Source of the DNA: JAXLWB01 sp046328715
GTDB taxonomy: Bacteria; Chloroflexota; Anaerolineae; Caldilineales; Caldilineaceae
NCBI GenBank assembly: GCA_046328715.1
Contig: JAXLWB010000003.1
Coordinates: forward strand, 62,001-126,000
Reading direction: 5' to 3'
Length of the DNA stretch: 64,000 bases
Both the position numbers and the translations under genes were made by a program. A model generated the notes under the pieces. It did not search any database. It saw nothing but the letters and a program-made list of their open reading frames with translations, and was not told where the DNA came from. Position 1 is the first letter of the stretch. Each line of letters begins with the position of its first letter. Of the stretch, positions 8,446 through 15,920 are shown one piece after another.

Positions 8446-10161
8446 ATGCCCATCACGCTCCGTCTTGGTTCACGCACTTCCCCGCTGGCTCTCTGGCAGA
8501 CTCACCACATCATCGCCCGCTTACAAGCCGTCTGGTCCGATTTGATCTGCGAGATCACGCCTTTTTCCACGCAAGGAGATAAGACCCAACAGGAAGGCAA
8601 ACCACTGCCCGCCATCGGTGGCAAGGGTGTCTTTACAGCCGAATTGGAAGAGGCTTTACTGGCAGGCACGATTGACTTAGCGGTACATTCGCTCAAGGAT
8701 TTACCGGTTGAGCAGGTGCCAGGCGTCACGCTTGGGGCCATTACCAGCCGCGCCGATGTGCGTGATGTGCTGATTGCACGCCAGGGCTGTACGCTGGCTA
8801 CCCTACCGATTGGGGCAAAGGTGGGCACAAGCAGTACACGGCGTGCAGCACAGCTACGTACACTCCGTTCTGACTTAATCATTACTTCGATTCGAGGCAA
8901 CATCGAGACCCGTATCCGCAAGGTGACGAGCGGCGAGTATGACGCCACGCTATTGGCGTTAGCGGGTGTTGAACGTCTTGCCCTCAATGGCGCAATTAGC
9001 GAGATTTTATCCGTCGAGACAATGTTGCCTGCTCCAGGACAAGGGGCGCTGGGAGTTCAATGCCGCAGCGATGACCCATCTACACTCAATCTGCTGGCAG
9101 CCATCGATGACATCGCTGTGAAAGCAGCCGTAACCGCAGAGCGTACCTTCCTTGCCACCCTCGGCGGAGGCTGTGCTGCGCCCATCGCCGCCTATGCCCA
9201 TCTAAACGAGGCAGGCAATTTGCAAATGCAGGGCTTGGTGGCGGCCACCGATGGTTCCCAGGTTGTGAAGGTGCATGGGTGTGGTGATCCTTCAGAGGAA
9301 AGGGAGCTAGTGGTCGCTGCTCAACGTTTGGGTCAACAATTGGCTGAACGGGCGATTGCAAAAGGCGCAGATCGGTTGCTCGGTGCCATGCGAACATCGG
9401 AGCCGTCTTTACCTCTGGCTGGCAAGCGCATTCTGATTACACGACAAGCAGAACGAGCACAATCCCTTGTGGATGGGTTACATGCATTGGGTGCAACACC
9501 GCTGTTAATGCCACTGATCGAGATTGTACCAACCGACGACTGGCAGTCTATTGACCACGCTATCCAAGCGCTTGAGCACTATGACTGGCTAGTCTTTACG
9601 AGCGTAAATGGGGTCGAAATTTTTTTCCAGCGGGCTGCGGAAATCGGAGTCCAGTTGCCTCAGCAGCATAAGATTGCAGCAGTGGGGGAAACAACAGCAC
9701 AGGCGTTAGTCCAACTCGGTCAGCAGGTGGATTTGACGCCCGAACAAGCCAACGCCGAAGCGCTAGCCCATGCCATGGGTAACCTTGTTGGCAAGCGCAT
9801 TTTGCTTCCTCAGGCAGCAATTGCCAAACGCGCATTTGCTGATTCGTTAGAGGCAGCGGGTGCCGAGGTAACAATCTTGCCCATTTACCAGACGCTACCC
9901 TTGGAGATGTCGGACACGATGTGCGCTGAACTAGAACAAGGTGTAGACGCCATCGTCGTAAGCAGTGGCTCAACCGCACGCAGCCTCGTCCAAAATGCCG
10001 AAAAAGCCGGATTGCGCGCACAGGTTGAACAATCTGCCCTGATCTGCATCGGTCCTGTAACCGCACAAGCTGCCCAAGCACTCGGCTTACGTGTCGCAGC
10101 CATCGCCGACGAACAGACCAACGAAGGATTATTACAAGCCATCCTCAAGCTCGTCCTATAG
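8446..10161 (+). CDS. hemCD: Fused hydroxymethylbilane synthase and uroporphyrinogen-III synthase
   Basis: This 571-residue bifunctional enzyme covers two successive haem/corrin steps. Residues 1-310 are hydroxymethylbilane synthase: LGSRTSPLALWQT at the N-terminus, HSLKDLP with the catalytic Asp near residue 85, and the dipyrromethane-cofactor Cys243 in LGGGCAAPIA. Residues from about 326 (GKRILITR) to the end are uroporphyrinogen-III synthase. The linear tetrapyrrole is unstable and cyclises wrongly if free, so a fusion could channel it. ATG 8446 fits the family N-terminus; a TTG seven codons upstream is less likely. It heads the hemCD-hemB-hemE run, 17 nt before hemB. Confidence 0.93.
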   Translation: MPITLRLGSRTSPLALWQTHHIIARLQAVWSDLICEITPFSTQGDKTQQEGKPLPAIGGKGVFTAELEEALLAGTIDLAVHSLKDLPVEQVPGVTLGAITSRADVRDVLIARQGCTLATLPIGAKVGTSSTRRAAQLRTLRSDLIITSIRGNIETRIRKVTSGEYDATLLALAGVERLALNGAISEILSVETMLPAPGQGALGVQCRSDDPSTLNLLAAIDDIAVKAAVTAERTFLATLGGGCAAPIAAYAHLNEAGNLQMQGLVAATDGSQVVKVHGCGDPSEERELVVAAQRLGQQLAERAIAKGADRLLGAMRTSEPSLPLAGKRILITRQAERAQSLVDGLHALGATPLLMPLIEIVPTDDWQSIDHAIQALEHYDWLVFTSVNGVEIFFQRAAEIGVQLPQQHKIAAVGETTAQALVQLGQQVDLTPEQANAEALAHAMGNLVGKRILLPQAAIAKRAFADSLEAAGAEVTILPIYQTLPLEMSDTMCAELEQGVDAIVVSSGSTARSLVQNAEKAGLRAQVEQSALICIGPVTAQAAQALGLRVAAIADEQTNEGLLQAILKLVL

Positions 10162-10178
10162 GACGCCTGAATTTAGGG

Positions 10179-11258
10179 GTGAACCAATTGATAAAGGTAA
10201 TCGAAAGAAACGGATTTAGACACGAAAAAGCACCGTCTCCGGTTGCAGTAGATTTGCCAGTACGCCCGCGCCGACTGCGTCGTTTGCCTGGGCTGCGCGC
10301 CATGGTACGTGAAACTCAACTCGACGCACAAGACTTTATCTATCCACTGTTTGTGACCCATGGCAGCGGAATTCGCCAGCCCATCAGTTCAATGCCAAGC
10401 GTGTTCCAACTTTCGATTGACCAGGCGGTCCACGAGGCGCAACAGGCAGCAGATCTTGGCATTCCCGCAGTCTTACTCTTTGGCCTTCCAACAAGCAAAG
10501 ACCCGGTAGGACTCGAGAACTTTGCCGAGAATGGCATTGTGCAACAGGCGATTCGGGCAATCAAAGCGGCGCTCCCCAACCTGATTGTCATCACCGATGT
10601 CTGTCTGTGCGAGTACACCGACCACGGCCATTGCGGTCTGCTCAACGGGGAGGAGCATTTTCACGAGCATCTGGAACGCGACTATGTGCTCAATGACGAG
10701 ACCTTGGAGATTCTGCAACAGGTGGTAATCTCTCATGCCCAAGTTGGGGCGGATATCGTTGCGCCCAGCGGCATGATCGATGGCATGGTGCAGTCGCTGC
10801 GTTCGGCGCTGGACAGTCATGACTTTACCCACATTCCGATCATGTCCTATGCGGTGAAGTACGCCTCTGGCTTTTACGGTCCTTTTCGCGAGGCGGCGCA
10901 GGGTGCCCCCAAGTTTGGCGACCGTCGCACTCATCAGATGGACCCAGCCAATGCACGGGAAGCTTTGCGTGAGGCAGCCCTGGATGTTGCAGAAGGGGCA
11001 GACTTTCTGATGGTCAAACCGGCACTAGCCTATCTGGATGTGATTCAACGGCTGCGCCAACAACATCCGGAGTTGCCGTTAGTGGCCTATAACGTCAGTG
11101 GCGAATATTCGATGATCAAAGCCGCTGCTGCCAACGGTTGGATCGACGAACAACGAATCGTCTTAGAGACCCTGATTGGAATGAAACGAGCAGGAGCGGA
11201 TTTGATTATTACCTATCACGCGCTGGATGCGGCACGGTGGTTGGCAAAAGGAGAGTAA
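10179..11258 (+). CDS. hemB: Porphobilinogen synthase (delta-aminolevulinic acid dehydratase)
   Basis: It condenses two 5-aminolevulinate molecules into porphobilinogen, the substrate of the preceding enzyme. In the 359-residue protein the Schiff-base lysines are Lys227 (SYAVKYASGFYGPF) and Lys280 (LMVKPALAYLD). The Zn-binding cysteine triad Cys142, Cys144, Cys152 (DVCLCEYTDHGHCG) is complete, so this is the zinc-dependent type. The start is GTG at 10179. The first 30 residues are not conserved, but the RRLRRLPGLRAMVRE region that follows is, so the real start must be near here. It is in the hem operon, 77 bp before hemE. Confidence 0.93.
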   Translation: MNQLIKVIERNGFRHEKAPSPVAVDLPVRPRRLRRLPGLRAMVRETQLDAQDFIYPLFVTHGSGIRQPISSMPSVFQLSIDQAVHEAQQAADLGIPAVLLFGLPTSKDPVGLENFAENGIVQQAIRAIKAALPNLIVITDVCLCEYTDHGHCGLLNGEEHFHEHLERDYVLNDETLEILQQVVISHAQVGADIVAPSGMIDGMVQSLRSALDSHDFTHIPIMSYAVKYASGFYGPFREAAQGAPKFGDRRTHQMDPANAREALREAALDVAEGADFLMVKPALAYLDVIQRLRQQHPELPLVAYNVSGEYSMIKAAAANGWIDEQRIVLETLIGMKRAGADLIITYHALDAARWLAKGE

Positions 11259-11322
11259 GAATTGGAGATTAAGAGATTGAGAGATTGTGTACCTACCCAA
11301 TCTCTCAATCTCCGAATCTCTG
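11259..11322 (+). repeat. Word-repeat stem-loop between hemB and hemE
   Basis: The left arm AATTGGAGATTAAGAGATTG plus GAGAGATTG is answered by CAATCTCTCAATCTCCGAATC on the right arm. It starts right after the hemB stop and ends 14 nt before the hemE start. Confidence 0.75.
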
Positions 11323-11335
11323 ACATCGACAAATT

Positions 11336-12385
11336 ATGACAAACCAAACCGAACCATCTTCTCCCTTTCTACGTGCCTGCCGCAGATTGCCCACCGAGCG
11401 TCCACCAATCTGGTTGATGCGTCAGGCAGGGCGCTACATGAGCGAATACCGGGCGATCCGGGCCAAACACACCATGCTTGAAGTGATTGGCACACCTGAA
11501 CTGGCGGCAGAGGTGACGCTCCAGCCGATTCGCAAATTTGGCTTTGATGCGGCAATCATCTTTGCCGATATCTTGCCACCGCTGATCGGCATGGGGATCA
11601 AACTCGATTTCGTAAAAGGTGAAGGGCCGCAGATCGATAATCCGCTAAGCAACAATGATGCGATTGATCGAATAAGTACGCCGCTTGCCGAAGAGACGAT
11701 GTTAGCGCAGACACTAGCGGCGATTAGCCTAGTCAAAAAGGAGCTTGAACCGCTTGGTGTGCCGTTAATCGGCTTTGCGGGTGCGCCCTTTACGCTGGCC
11801 AGCTATGCAGTCGAAGGTGGCAGTAGCAAAAGTTACGCCAAAGTCAAAGCGCTCATGTTCCGTGAACCGGCGGCCTGGGAGCGCCTGATGAACAAACTAG
11901 TGACCGTACAAGCTGACTATCTGCTCAAGCAGGTCAAGGCGGGAGCGGATGCCTTACAGATCTTTGATTCGTGGGCGGGCGTGCTGACCCAACAGGATTA
12001 TCTACGTTACATCCAGCCCTACAACAAGACTCTTTTCGCAGCGCTCAAACCGGCAGGCGTGCCTGTGATTAACTTCAGCACCGGGACCAGCGCGCTCTTG
12101 CCCGATGTTGCGGACTGTGGTGGTGACGTGATCGGCGTGGACAGCCAGATGCCGCTTGATTGGTGTTGGCAACAGATTGGGCACAATCGGGCAATTCAGG
12201 GTAATCTCGACCCGGTTGCGCTTTTTGCGCCCTGGCCCGAACTCCAGGCTCGGGTCGATGACATTTTGTGTCGTGCTAACGGACGCCCTGGGCATATCTT
12301 CAACCTTGGCCATGGTATTCTGCCCGACACACCGATAGAGAATGTACAGCGATTGGTGGACTATGTGAAAAATAAAATCGCCTGA
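11336..12385 (+). CDS. hemE: Uroporphyrinogen decarboxylase
   Basis: This 349-residue enzyme removes four carboxyl groups from uroporphyrinogen III to give coproporphyrinogen III. The family motifs are clear: PIWLMRQAGRYM near residue 23, the IIFADILPP region, GAPFTLASYAVEGG and GNLDPVALF, and a C-terminal FNLGHGILPDTP. Length is normal. The start ATG lies just after a word-repeat hairpin, without a clear Shine-Dalgarno site. It is the last gene of the hem run, and its stop codon is overlapped by a terminator stem. Confidence 0.94.
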   Translation: MTNQTEPSSPFLRACRRLPTERPPIWLMRQAGRYMSEYRAIRAKHTMLEVIGTPELAAEVTLQPIRKFGFDAAIIFADILPPLIGMGIKLDFVKGEGPQIDNPLSNNDAIDRISTPLAEETMLAQTLAAISLVKKELEPLGVPLIGFAGAPFTLASYAVEGGSSKSYAKVKALMFREPAAWERLMNKLVTVQADYLLKQVKAGADALQIFDSWAGVLTQQDYLRYIQPYNKTLFAALKPAGVPVINFSTGTSALLPDVADCGGDVIGVDSQMPLDWCWQQIGHNRAIQGNLDPVALFAPWPELQARVDDILCRANGRPGHIFNLGHGILPDTPIENVQRLVDYVKNKIA

Positions 12386-12417
12386 CCATTCAGCGTTGAA
12401 CAGACAGGCGATTTTTT
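12374..12417 (+). terminator. hemE terminator overlapping the stop codon
   Basis: AAATCGCCTG (ending 12384, inside the last codons) pairs with CAGGCGATTT (from 12405), followed by a run of T. The loop is about 20 nt. Confidence 0.8.
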
Positions 12418-12487
12418 ATGATTGACCCACTCGGGACGATGAGCAGGCGATTATTCAGTTGCATTTGACTACATCCTAGTTCTTAGC

Positions 12488-12688
12488 TCAAGCCGGATCC
12501 ATTTGTGCACGTTGCTTCAGCCAGGAACCACTATGAATTAGCCAATTTCCGATGTACACAAGAAAAGAATTACCTTCTTTGTGTTGCTGCGCTTTCCAAA
12601 AGCGCATAGCACGGCGTTCTGCTTCAGCTTCTCGCAACATTTCATTGTAGCGATTGCGAGAATCTTCAAGATATGTAAATTCCATCAT
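12488..12688 (-). CDS. Small charged protein of unknown function, 66 residues
   Basis: The gene has ATG-ATG at its start with AAAGGAG 9 nt upstream (12698-12704 on the minus strand). The protein begins MMEFTYLEDSRNRYNEML and is helical and rich in Glu/Arg in its first half. The second half is more hydrophobic and aromatic (FLVYIGNWLIHSGSWL), so it may bind the membrane weakly. I recognise no family. It has its own promoter with a palindromic operator and a hairpin that overlaps the ribosome site, which argues that it is real and regulated. Confidence 0.65.
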   Translation of the reverse strand: MMEFTYLEDSRNRYNEMLREAEAERRAMRFWKAQQHKEGNSFLVYIGNWLIHSGSWLKQRAQMDPA

Positions 12689-12701
12689 AAATTTTTTCTC
12701 C

Positions 12702-12738
12702 TTTGCTCATCACACACGTTGTCCAACAGTGTGAGCAA
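12702..12738 (-). promoter_or_regulatory. Stem-loop overlapping the ribosome site of the 66-residue gene
   Basis: TTTGCTCA-CACAC and GTGTGAGCAAA form an 11-bp stem with one bulged base. On the minus strand its 3' arm overlaps the first bases of the AAAGGAG ribosome site. It could be a translational switch. Confidence 0.4.
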
Positions 12739-12830
12739 ATTTTTGTGCCGTAAGTGCGGCGGTAGTTGCAGATTGGGGAACCACACAACAACCTCTGCAA
12801 TGTTTGCCCTACTTACTTCCACCGATCAAC

Positions 12831-12860
12831 AGTATAATGCAACCGGTTGCGTTTCAGTTA
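12831..12860 (-). promoter_or_regulatory. Promoter with palindromic operator for the 66-residue gene
   Basis: Read on the minus strand, TAACTG (12860-12855) and TATACT (12836-12831) are 18 bp apart. The spacer contains the perfect 12-bp palindrome GCAACCGGTTGC (12839-12850), next to the -10 element, where a repressor could act. Confidence 0.5.
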
Positions 12861-12894
12861 CAAAAGGGCTGCATTGCAGTTTCAAGACAGTGAA

Positions 12895-12960
12895 AAATAG
12901 AGAACCCCGCACATCAGTAAGGGTAGTGCTTCCCTTACTGATGTGCGGGGTTCTCTATTT
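12895..12960. repeat. Perfect 29-bp inverted repeat
   Basis: Positions 12895-12923 (AAATAGAGAACCCCGCACAT and onward) are repeated exactly in reverse complement at 12932-12960 with an 8-nt loop. It lies between the promoter of the small gene and the 3' end of the carboxypeptidase gene and could terminate the latter's transcript, though it has no T tract on the minus side beyond the stem. Confidence 0.85.
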
Positions 12961-12991
12961 CGCCTTGAAATGCACCCAGCGCTAAACGTTT

Positions 12992-14323
12992 CTAGGGCGA
13001 GGCCGGTGTAGGATTTGCATCGTAGCCAAACAAGGGCGTTTCAGCCACTTTTGTGCCAGCCAGCAGCCATTCGATCTTGCCGGCTTCGCCCTTCTCAGAA
13101 CGTTTCGGGAAAAGCGTGCGCTGACCGATCAAGCTGTTGCGATTAAGCGGAGACAACATCAGGACAGGCGGATCACCCTTAGGTCGGTAAAACTGAAAAC
13201 CCTCGCCGTCCAACTGACGATTGAGGATCGATAGCTGTTGGGGATCGGATACCTGCCAGGGGAAATATAACTCGGTAAGTTCAATCAGACGACGAGTATC
13301 AGCGTAGCGATCACGGCTATTGAGAATGACGACAAAACGTTGGTGACCGTTGCTCACCACTCCAACAATCAGACATTCGCCAGCTTCATCAGTGGTACCT
13401 GTCTTTACGCCATTGATCAGCAACTCACTGCCCAGCAACTCATTCGTATTGTGCAAGCGATGGCCTGCTACGGTCGTATCTTGTGTGGCAACGATGGTGC
13501 GAAAGAGTGGATAGTCCCATAAGATGTGGGTCAGAGCGAGTAGATCACGCGCGCTGCTAAAATGGCCATCCATATCGAGCCCATGTGGGTTGAGAAAGTG
13601 AGTGTTGCGCAGGTCCAATTCCTCGGCACGTTGATTCATACGACCAACAAACTGCTCGACCGATCCGCTAACGGTGCGCGCCAGTGCCATGGCTGCATCA
13701 TTGGCGCTGTTGATCAGCAGGCCATAGAGCAACTGCTCAACCGAGATAACCTCTCCCGCCGCAAGCCCCATGTTGGAATCACCCACCAAATCATCTTGCT
13801 CGACCGTGATCAAGCGCTGCGTGTCGCCGCTTTCTAGCACGATCAGGGCAGTCATCAGTTTGGTCAGACTGGCGGGGGCCAACGGTTCATCCGGATTGCG
13901 AGTGAGGAGAAGCTGGTTGGTATCTGCGTCGTAGACAATTACGGCCTCAGCCGAGATGTCAGGCAACTGTGCGACCTCGCCCCATTGACGCAGTTGAACC
14001 GTGGAAAGTCGATAGTGAGGATCATGCGAATCATCAACCAGACGTGGCGGGCCAAATCCACAAAGAAGGGGCAGCGCCAAGAGACAAAGGAAGACGACAG
14101 GGTGCAGGGTGCAGGGTGCAAATGTACGTTCTACCCCGCACCCTGCACCCTGTGCCTTGCCTGTTTCACCGGATCTTTGATTTTCAGTGGGTGTATATCT
14201 GGTCTGGGGCAATTTCAGAACCACGAGCGTGAGCGAGTGGGGGCACTCGCTCACGCTCGTGGTTCTGAAAAACCCGCCCCCAACTTGATATACACCCTTT
14301 TCATTGGGCGAGCTTGACGTCAT
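12992..14323 (-). CDS. D-alanyl-D-alanine carboxypeptidase (penicillin-binding, S11 family)
   Basis: The enzyme trims the terminal D-Ala of peptidoglycan stem peptides. All three active-site motifs are present: SLTK (Ser152/Lys155 counted from the ATG at 14323), SAN in LINSANDAAMALA, and KTGTT in INGVKTGTTDEAGE. A hydrophobic export segment (VVFLCLLALPLLCGFG) precedes the domain. The N-terminus is odd. About 70 residues before that segment are encoded by two hairpin elements (14098-14157 and 14189-14297), and no ATG or GTG lies in frame between them and the export segment. ATG 14323 is the nearest ATG, with GTG 14371 an alternative. No C-terminal amphipathic anchor is visible. The function is sure, the start is not. 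Confidence 0.85.
   Translation of the reverse strand: MTSSSPNEKGVYQVGGGFFRTTSVSECPHSLTLVVLKLPQTRYTPTENQRSGETGKAQGAGCGVERTFAPCTLHPVVFLCLLALPLLCGFGPPRLVDDSHDPHYRLSTVQLRQWGEVAQLPDISAEAVIVYDADTNQLLLTRNPDEPLAPASLTKLMTALIVLESGDTQRLITVEQDDLVGDSNMGLAAGEVISVEQLLYGLLINSANDAAMALARTVSGSVEQFVGRMNQRAEELDLRNTHFLNPHGLDMDGHFSSARDLLALTHILWDYPLFRTIVATQDTTVAGHRLHNTNELLGSELLINGVKTGTTDEAGECLIVGVVSNGHQRFVVILNSRDRYADTRRLIELTELYFPWQVSDPQQLSILNRQLDGEGFQFYRPKGDPPVLMLSPLNRNSLIGQRTLFPKRSEKGEAGKIEWLLAGTKVAETPLFGYDANPTPASP
14098..14157. repeat. GCAGGGT word-repeat stem-loop inside the carboxypeptidase 5' region
   Basis: Three tandem copies of CAGGGTG on the left arm face two CACCCTG copies on the right arm. The hairpin lies inside the reading frame just before the export signal. 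Confidence 0.8.
14189..14297. mobile_element. MITE-like nested palindrome
   Basis: This 109-bp element has terminal inverted repeats GGGTGTATATC (14189-14199) and GATATACACCC (14287-14297) enclosing a perfect 27-bp hairpin (14213-14239 and 14244-14270, loop GGGG). It has no coding capacity of its own. It sits in the 5' end of the carboxypeptidase reading frame. Confidence 0.6.
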
Positions 14324-14441
14324 AGGGATAGAAGCGTACAATTTCGGGACTAATTTCAATGTTACGTACACATATCAGCCGGTACAATGCATGTGTACGT
14401 CCTGATAAGCTATATGCTTTGCTGATCTTTCGGAGGGATTG

Positions 14442-14675
14442 ATGCCGCTTTACGAATACTATTGTCCAACCTGTAAATCGACGATTGAACTGTTGCGCAT
14501 GCCAGCGCAGGCAGATGCACCCGTGGCCTGTCCGCAATGTCAAGCAACTTCGGCGCAACGAATTTTATCTTTATTCGCAACGAGCGTCAAAAGTACCGAC
14601 GCCTCCCCTGCACCGGTGATGAGCACCGGCGGTGGTTGTTGTGGTGGCAGTTGTGGCTGTCACAGTCATTCCTGA
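14442..14675 (+). CDS. FmdB-type zinc ribbon protein
   Basis: This 77-residue protein begins MPLYEYYCPTCKS and has a second CPQC about 20 residues on, the four-Cys zinc ribbon of the FmdB family. The C-terminus is Ser/Gly/Cys-rich (GGGCCGGSCGCHSHS), which may bind metal as well. FmdB proteins are putative transcription or translation-associated regulators of unclear role. ATG 14442 has GGAGG 5 nt upstream; TTG 14439 is too close to that site. It diverges from the carboxypeptidase gene. Confidence 0.85.
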   Translation: MPLYEYYCPTCKSTIELLRMPAQADAPVACPQCQATSAQRILSLFATSVKSTDASPAPVMSTGGGCCGGSCGCHSHS

Positions 14676-14822
14676 CAAAATGAGAATCGACAATCATTTT
14701 CGGATACCGTAGCCGCTGCTTGTAGCTGCGGATTGTTAGTTGACCGAGTTCGTGCGGCAAGAAACCGCACCTACGCTTTACCTATTTGCTCCTTCAAATT
14801 TCATCAGGCGTTACTACAAAAT

Positions 14823-14866
14823 AAAACCGGCGCTGCAACTTCATCAGTGCAGGCCGGTTTTGTTTT
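14823..14866. terminator. Terminator for secDF, possibly bidirectional
   Basis: AAAACCGG-CGCTGCA and TGCAG-GCCGGTTTT form a stem (14823-14861). Minus-strand reading ends in TTTTATTTT, and the plus strand ends in TGTTTTT. It lies directly after the secF stop. Confidence 0.75.
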
Positions 14867-14891
14867 TCGAATCAACCAGTTGAAACGATGC

Positions 14892-15839
14892 TTAGGCTGA
14901 GGCGGGGCGATTTGCCACTGTAAAGTTGTCGTTGTCCGACTTGTCAAGAATCGAGCCTTCGTCCCAAGCCACTAGCAACGCTGTGGCATTGAAAATGGAG
15001 CTATAGACCCCCGAGGTGACGCCAACGATCAGGGTAGCCACAAACTGTTGTAAGGTCGAGCCGCCCAGCAACAAAATTGCAACCAATGTCAGCAGGGTTG
15101 TAACGGCTGTCCCAATCGACCGAGCAAGCGTTTCGATAATGCTGCGGTTGGAAATCGTGGTAAACGATTCACCGCGTGAGCGGCGTAGGTTTTCACGGAT
15201 GCGGTCAAAGACGACGACGGTGTCACTCACGCTATAGCCCACGACGGTGAGAATAGCGGTGAGGAAGAGGGCATCGATTTCCCAGCCAGCAACCAAATGC
15301 ATGATGCAGACAAAAGAAATAGTCACCAACACATCGTGGACTAAGGCGATCACGGCGCAGATGCCATAGCGGAAGGGATGCGAAACCTGGCGAAAGGCAA
15401 AGGCCAGATAGAGCAAGATCAACAACGAAGCAACAGCCACGGCGATAAAGGCAGATCGACTGACCTCGCCACCGATGGCCGGGCCTACACTACGATAGGA
15501 GAGCTCTTCAACTTTGCCAAATTTGGCAGTCAGTTTGCTCAACAGATCTTGCTTTTGATCATTGTTGATTGTTTTTAGCTTAACTTCGGCGGTTTGGTTG
15601 TTGTTCACAGTGTAGACGATGGTGTCACTGTCACCCGCATCCACGAACACCTGCCGTACGTCGGCAGGAACGATATCCTGTTGGAAGCGCAACTCCCACA
15701 CAGTACCGCCCGTATAGTCAATACTCAACGGCAACACGGGTCGCCCGGTGAAGACTGCCCAGAGCATATAAACAACACCTGGCAACATGACAATCACTGA
15801 CAGCAGAAACCAGAGTCCGCGTTTTTGCATCAAATTCAT
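14892..15839 (-). CDS. secF: Protein translocase subunit SecF
   Basis: This 315-residue inner-membrane protein works with SecD to drive late protein translocation using the proton motive force. It starts with one membrane helix (about residues 8-30) and a short periplasmic region with IDYTGGTVWELRF. Five more helices follow, including the conserved VGYSVSDTVVVFDRIREN motif near residue 205. GAGGAG lies about 8 nt before the ATG. It is the second gene of a secD-secF operon with an 81-bp gap. Confidence 0.93.
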   Translation of the reverse strand: MNLMQKRGLWFLLSVIVMLPGVVYMLWAVFTGRPVLPLSIDYTGGTVWELRFQQDIVPADVRQVFVDAGDSDTIVYTVNNNQTAEVKLKTINNDQKQDLLSKLTAKFGKVEELSYRSVGPAIGGEVSRSAFIAVAVASLLILLYLAFAFRQVSHPFRYGICAVIALVHDVLVTISFVCIMHLVAGWEIDALFLTAILTVVGYSVSDTVVVFDRIRENLRRSRGESFTTISNRSIIETLARSIGTAVTTLLTLVAILLLGGSTLQQFVATLIVGVTSGVYSSIFNATALLVAWDEGSILDKSDNDNFTVANRPASA

Positions 15840-15920
15840 CGTATCATCTCCTCATAAAGCAGCTTTCTACGAAAACGCTACTTGACAAATTCGCCAAGGC
15901 GTTTTCGATGCAAGCGCGGG

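Noticed and set aside
12581..12985. Plus-strand open frame of 134 codons
   Set aside because: It is antisense to the 66-residue gene and extends through its operator and a perfect palindrome. Composition is Cys/Phe/Ser-rich without family motifs.
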